Positions 8,401 through 10,025 of a DNA stretch of 10,025 nt are shown piece after piece; positions within the stretch are counted from its first letter, which is position 1, and each line of letters starts with the position of its first letter. A model generated the notes under the pieces. The model had not been told where the DNA came from, searched no databases, and saw only the letters and a program-made list of their open reading frames with translations. The position numbers and the translations under genes are program-made. This DNA comes from Parvularia atlantis (lineage: Eukaryota; Opisthokonta; Rotosphaerida). The stretch covers positions 1 through 10,025 of the forward strand of contig CALSCO010001436.1 of NCBI GenBank assembly GCA_943704415.1. The letters run 5' to 3'.

Positions 8401-9816
8401 GCGCACCAAGCCGCGCAAGCTCAGCAACGCCGAGATCTCGGCGCGGATCAACGTCTTCCAGTCGAACCGCCTGTCCGCTGCCGACTTTCTGCTGGAAGGT
8501 CCGTATGATAGCTCGCTGTGCGTGCTGAAGGCTGACAGGCACGGCCAGCACTGCCGTCCGACGTGCCTGTCGGCGCAACGACTGCCGAGGCCTCAAGCAG
8601 CTCGAGCCACGTGTCCCCGGCCGACCAGCCCGACAAGCACGTGCAGGCTGAAGTTGTTGCGACGTCTGACACGGCGCACGCAGCTCGACACCGACCGGCA
8701 TCGGCTACCTGCCGCCGCTGCCGCCGCCGCCCACGAACCTGCACGAGCTCGTGGCGGGCGCGACGAGCGGCCTGCCGATCTCTGCGCAACCCACGCCGGT
8801 GCGTGCCGGTCGATCGTTGCCACATGCGGCTGACGCACAGCGACGCAGATCTTTGACAGCGCGCCGGTGCCTCCGCCGCCCGCACCTGCCCAGCCCGGCC
8901 AGCGGTGCGTCCACGCCGGTGCCTGCGCTCGCTCCACTCACAGTCCACCAGCACGCGCATCGGCCTGCCGCCCATCGTCACCGCGCCCGCCTCGGCGGCC
9001 ACGGTCGCCGCGCTGGCCGAGTTCCGGCCGCGGCCACTGTCGGTCGTGCTGGAAGAGGAGGACGACGAGGTGGCGTCGTCGCCCAAGGTGTGCGCGGTGC
9101 TCCAGGGCACACAGCCATGGGCTCACGCCCATGCGCGCACCAGGCGAGCACGGGCACGCCCATGACACACCATCGCAAGCCGTCGCTGATCGCGCGGAAC
9201 GGCTCACTCCGTGCGTTGCGCCGCGCCTCGTGCGCCTTGCCAGCTGACCGACCGGCCGCACCACGAAGGCTCGCAGCAGCAGCGCAGCGAGGACGGCACG
9301 CAGTCGCGCTCGTCCACGTACAGCTTCACGGGCTCGCTCGCCGACTCGGTCGTGGCCGAGGTGCCCGAAGACCTGTTTGTGAATGAGCCGATCCCCGTGC
9401 AGGTGTGCCGAGCGCGGTGCACCGCTCTGTGCTCACGCGCTTGGCAGGCCGAGGACATCGGCGTGGTCAACGTGCCCGTGCTCTACACGACGACGGCGGG
9501 CGACGTGCTCAAGGAGCTGCTGATGCGCGTGCCGGCCCAGGAGCTCAAGCTGCCGACGTCTCCCGACAGCTGGTGTCTCTTCGAAGTGCGTCCGTCTTGC
9601 TGCGCCACGGCCTGGCTGACGCGCGCGCCGCAGGTCCAGGTCGGGCAGAGCGACCGCATCCTGCACGCGTCCGAGTTTGTGCTCGCGACCGTGCTCGCGT
9701 GGGAGGCGCCGGAGCAGATGCGCTTCGTGGCGCGGCGCAAGCCGTCGGCCGTGCCCATGCGCTTCCGCTCGCCGAGCATCACCGTGCGCCGTCCGTCGGC
9801 CGTGTCGGTCGCGTGA
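5413..9816 (+). CDS. Rho-family GEF with novel N-terminal region, DH-PH and C-terminal RA-like domain
   Basis: Exons: 5413-5499, 5566-5691, 5747-5910, 5963-6044, 6103-6202, 6255-6344, 6399-6451, 6511-6609, 6669-6872, 6924-7028, 7081-7214, 7267-7422, 7478-7540, 7595-7703, 7753-7887, 7948-7982, 8044-8191, 8248-8333, 8389-8498, 8549-8612 (end uncertain), 8684-8798, 8849-8904, 8952-9087, 9144-9210, 9269-9402, 9448-9585, 9634-9816; about 992 residues. Predicted role: GDP/GTP exchange on a Rho/Rac GTPase at membranes. Residues 1-186 are beta-rich and unrecognised. DH spans about 195-412: VVREVLNSEVNYL in the first conserved helix and FLLMPMQRM (about 350-358) in the third. PH spans about 431-524: EGFLMK, RRWFFLFSDC, NAFYMVTPKRTYVL and the conserved Trp near 517. 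An Asp/Glu tract (about 593-622) and a Pro/Ser-rich linker follow. Residues 886-975 read as an RA-like ubiquitin fold (TTTAGDVLKELL, WCLFEV, MRFVARRK), then a basic tail. A PB1 domain, as in fungal Cdc24, is the alternative but its acidic/basic signatures are not evident. Two separate genes are unlikely because frame and style continue. Confidence 0.85.
7029..7080 (+). other. Probable GC-AG intron inside the DH domain
   Basis: Between exons 10 and 11 of the GEF the frame changes, so an intron is required before the AG at 7080. No GTGCG donor exists. AAG|GCGCGCG at 7029 differs from the usual donor only by C for T at position 2. It gives a 52-nt phase-0 intron with a CTGAC box 18 nt before the end. 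It yields a third-helix-to-last-helix spacing close to that of typical DH domains. The GT alternative, gtgcagg at 7011, also keeps frame but deletes six residues of a helix. Confidence 0.6.
8081..8167 (+). repeat. GAC/GAT/GAG low-complexity tract encoding an acidic stretch
   Basis: Within exon 17 of the GEF nearly every codon is Asp, Glu, Asn or Ser, including a run of seven Asp. The codons are mixed GAC and GAT, so the tract is less uniform than the pure GAC run at 1112-1135. It separates the PH domain from the disordered linker and is probably unstructured. Confidence 0.85.
8613..8683 (+). other. Unresolved intron between GEF exons 20 and 21
   Basis: The acceptor gcgcacgcag at 8683 with an upstream tctgac box looks normal. 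The drop in coding bias suggests the donor is gtgcag at 8641. That donor puts exon 21 in a frame with poor codon bias, one base off the G/C-ending frame that continues correctly into exon 22. The only GT that fits phase is gtcccc at 8613 (71-nt intron), a weak donor. A one-base sequence error or a non-canonical donor are the alternatives. The affected protein is disordered linker, so homology cannot decide. Confidence 0.35.
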
Positions 9817-9929
9817 AAATTGTGCCGCGCTGCGTGCTGCCGCCTGCAAAATAATGCCAATGAAAGGAACGATTGATGAGCGTCGCGAGTACAGCAGGAG
9901 AAGAAGGAAGCCGGGCGCAGAACGAACGA
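9817..9929. other. 113-bp convergent 3' gap, GEF gene and right-edge gene
   Basis: This holds both 3' UTRs. A relatively AT-rich stretch (caaaataatgccaatgaaag, from about 9846) lies 30 bp past the GEF stop. On the plus strand aaaataatg could serve as a degenerate poly(A) signal. No stem-loop or other element is evident. Confidence 0.5.
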
Positions 9930-10025
9930 TCACAGACTTTCGTACGCGAGCTGCACGTCGGCGGCCAGGCCGAGCGCGCCGCAGAGGCGCTCGCGCGTGC
10001 GGTCGTCCGGGGGCTGCGTCACCCA
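9930..10025 (-). CDS. C-terminal fragment of an unidentified protein (cut by window edge)
   Basis: Reading leftward from 10025 on the minus strand there are 31 codons, almost all ending in G or C, and then TGA at 9932-9930. The peptide contains QPPDDRTRERLCGALGL and ends AYESL. The strong codon bias and the stop facing the GEF stop across 113 bp support a genuine 3' exon of a convergent gene. The fragment is too short to assign to a family; the helical ERLCGALGL segment alone is not diagnostic. No intron is visible in it. Confidence 0.6.
   Translation of the reverse strand, partial: WVTQPPDDRTRERLCGALGLAADVQLAYESL

Noticed and set aside
8905-8943. 39-nt intron ending at the first CAG after exon 22
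   Set aside because: It puts the next exon in the wrong frame. The next AG at 8951 gives 47 nt and restores the well-biased frame.
1-10025. Bacterial operon, CRISPR array, mobile element or tRNA/rRNA genes
   Set aside because: Protein families, spliceosomal introns and gene layout are eukaryotic. No direct-repeat array, terminal inverted repeats, transposase or cloverleaf sequence was seen.
9930-10025. Homeodomain-like helix in the right-edge fragment
   Set aside because: The ERLCGALGL segment loosely recalls such helices, but the WF.N.R core is absent and 31 residues are too few to support a family call.

Overview
The window is nuclear DNA of a GC-rich, intron-dense unicellular eukaryote. 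By eye about two thirds of the bases are G or C, and third codon positions are almost always G or C. The coding frames are interrupted by about 44 very short introns (45-71 nt) that mostly share an extended donor GTGCGY and a CTGAC/CTCAC-like branch box just upstream of the acceptor. Intergenic gaps are 20-125 bp. A NELF-B homologue, a mitochondrial-type RCC1L homologue and a DH-PH GEF with a Ras-association tail suggest an amoebozoan or another member of Amorphea. That placement is inference; no rRNA or other taxonomic marker lies in the window.

Layout: 1-417 is the left flank and probable promoter/5' UTR, with a candidate 5' UTR intron. 418-1141 (+) is a CCDC12/Cwf18-type spliceosome protein in 3 exons (198 aa). 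After a 25-bp gap, 1167-2834 (+) is an RCC1L-type seven-bladed propeller protein in 9 exons (411 aa). Its stop lies 20 bp from the stop of the convergent NELF-B homologue at 2855-5289 (-), 9 exons, 658 aa. A 123-bp divergent promoter region (5290-5412) separates NELF-B from a 27-exon gene at 5413-9816 (+), about 992 aa. That protein has an unrecognised N-terminal domain, then DH, PH, an acidic tract, a Pro/Ser-rich linker and a C-terminal RA-like domain. At the right edge the last 31 codons of another minus-strand gene enter at 9930-10025.

Exon models were built by hand. Each junction was required to restore frame, keep GT-AG (or one GC-AG) ends and rejoin recognisable family sequence. All junctions satisfy this except one in the linker of the GEF gene (exon 20 to 21), which is unresolved. 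The four complete genes do not form a pathway. They cover splicing, mitochondrial ribosome/GTPase function, RNA polymerase II pausing and small-GTPase signalling. The shared theme is extreme compaction. The items most worth follow-up are the GEF architecture with its unknown N-terminal domain, the unusual donor consensus, and a likely GC-AG intron inside the DH domain.
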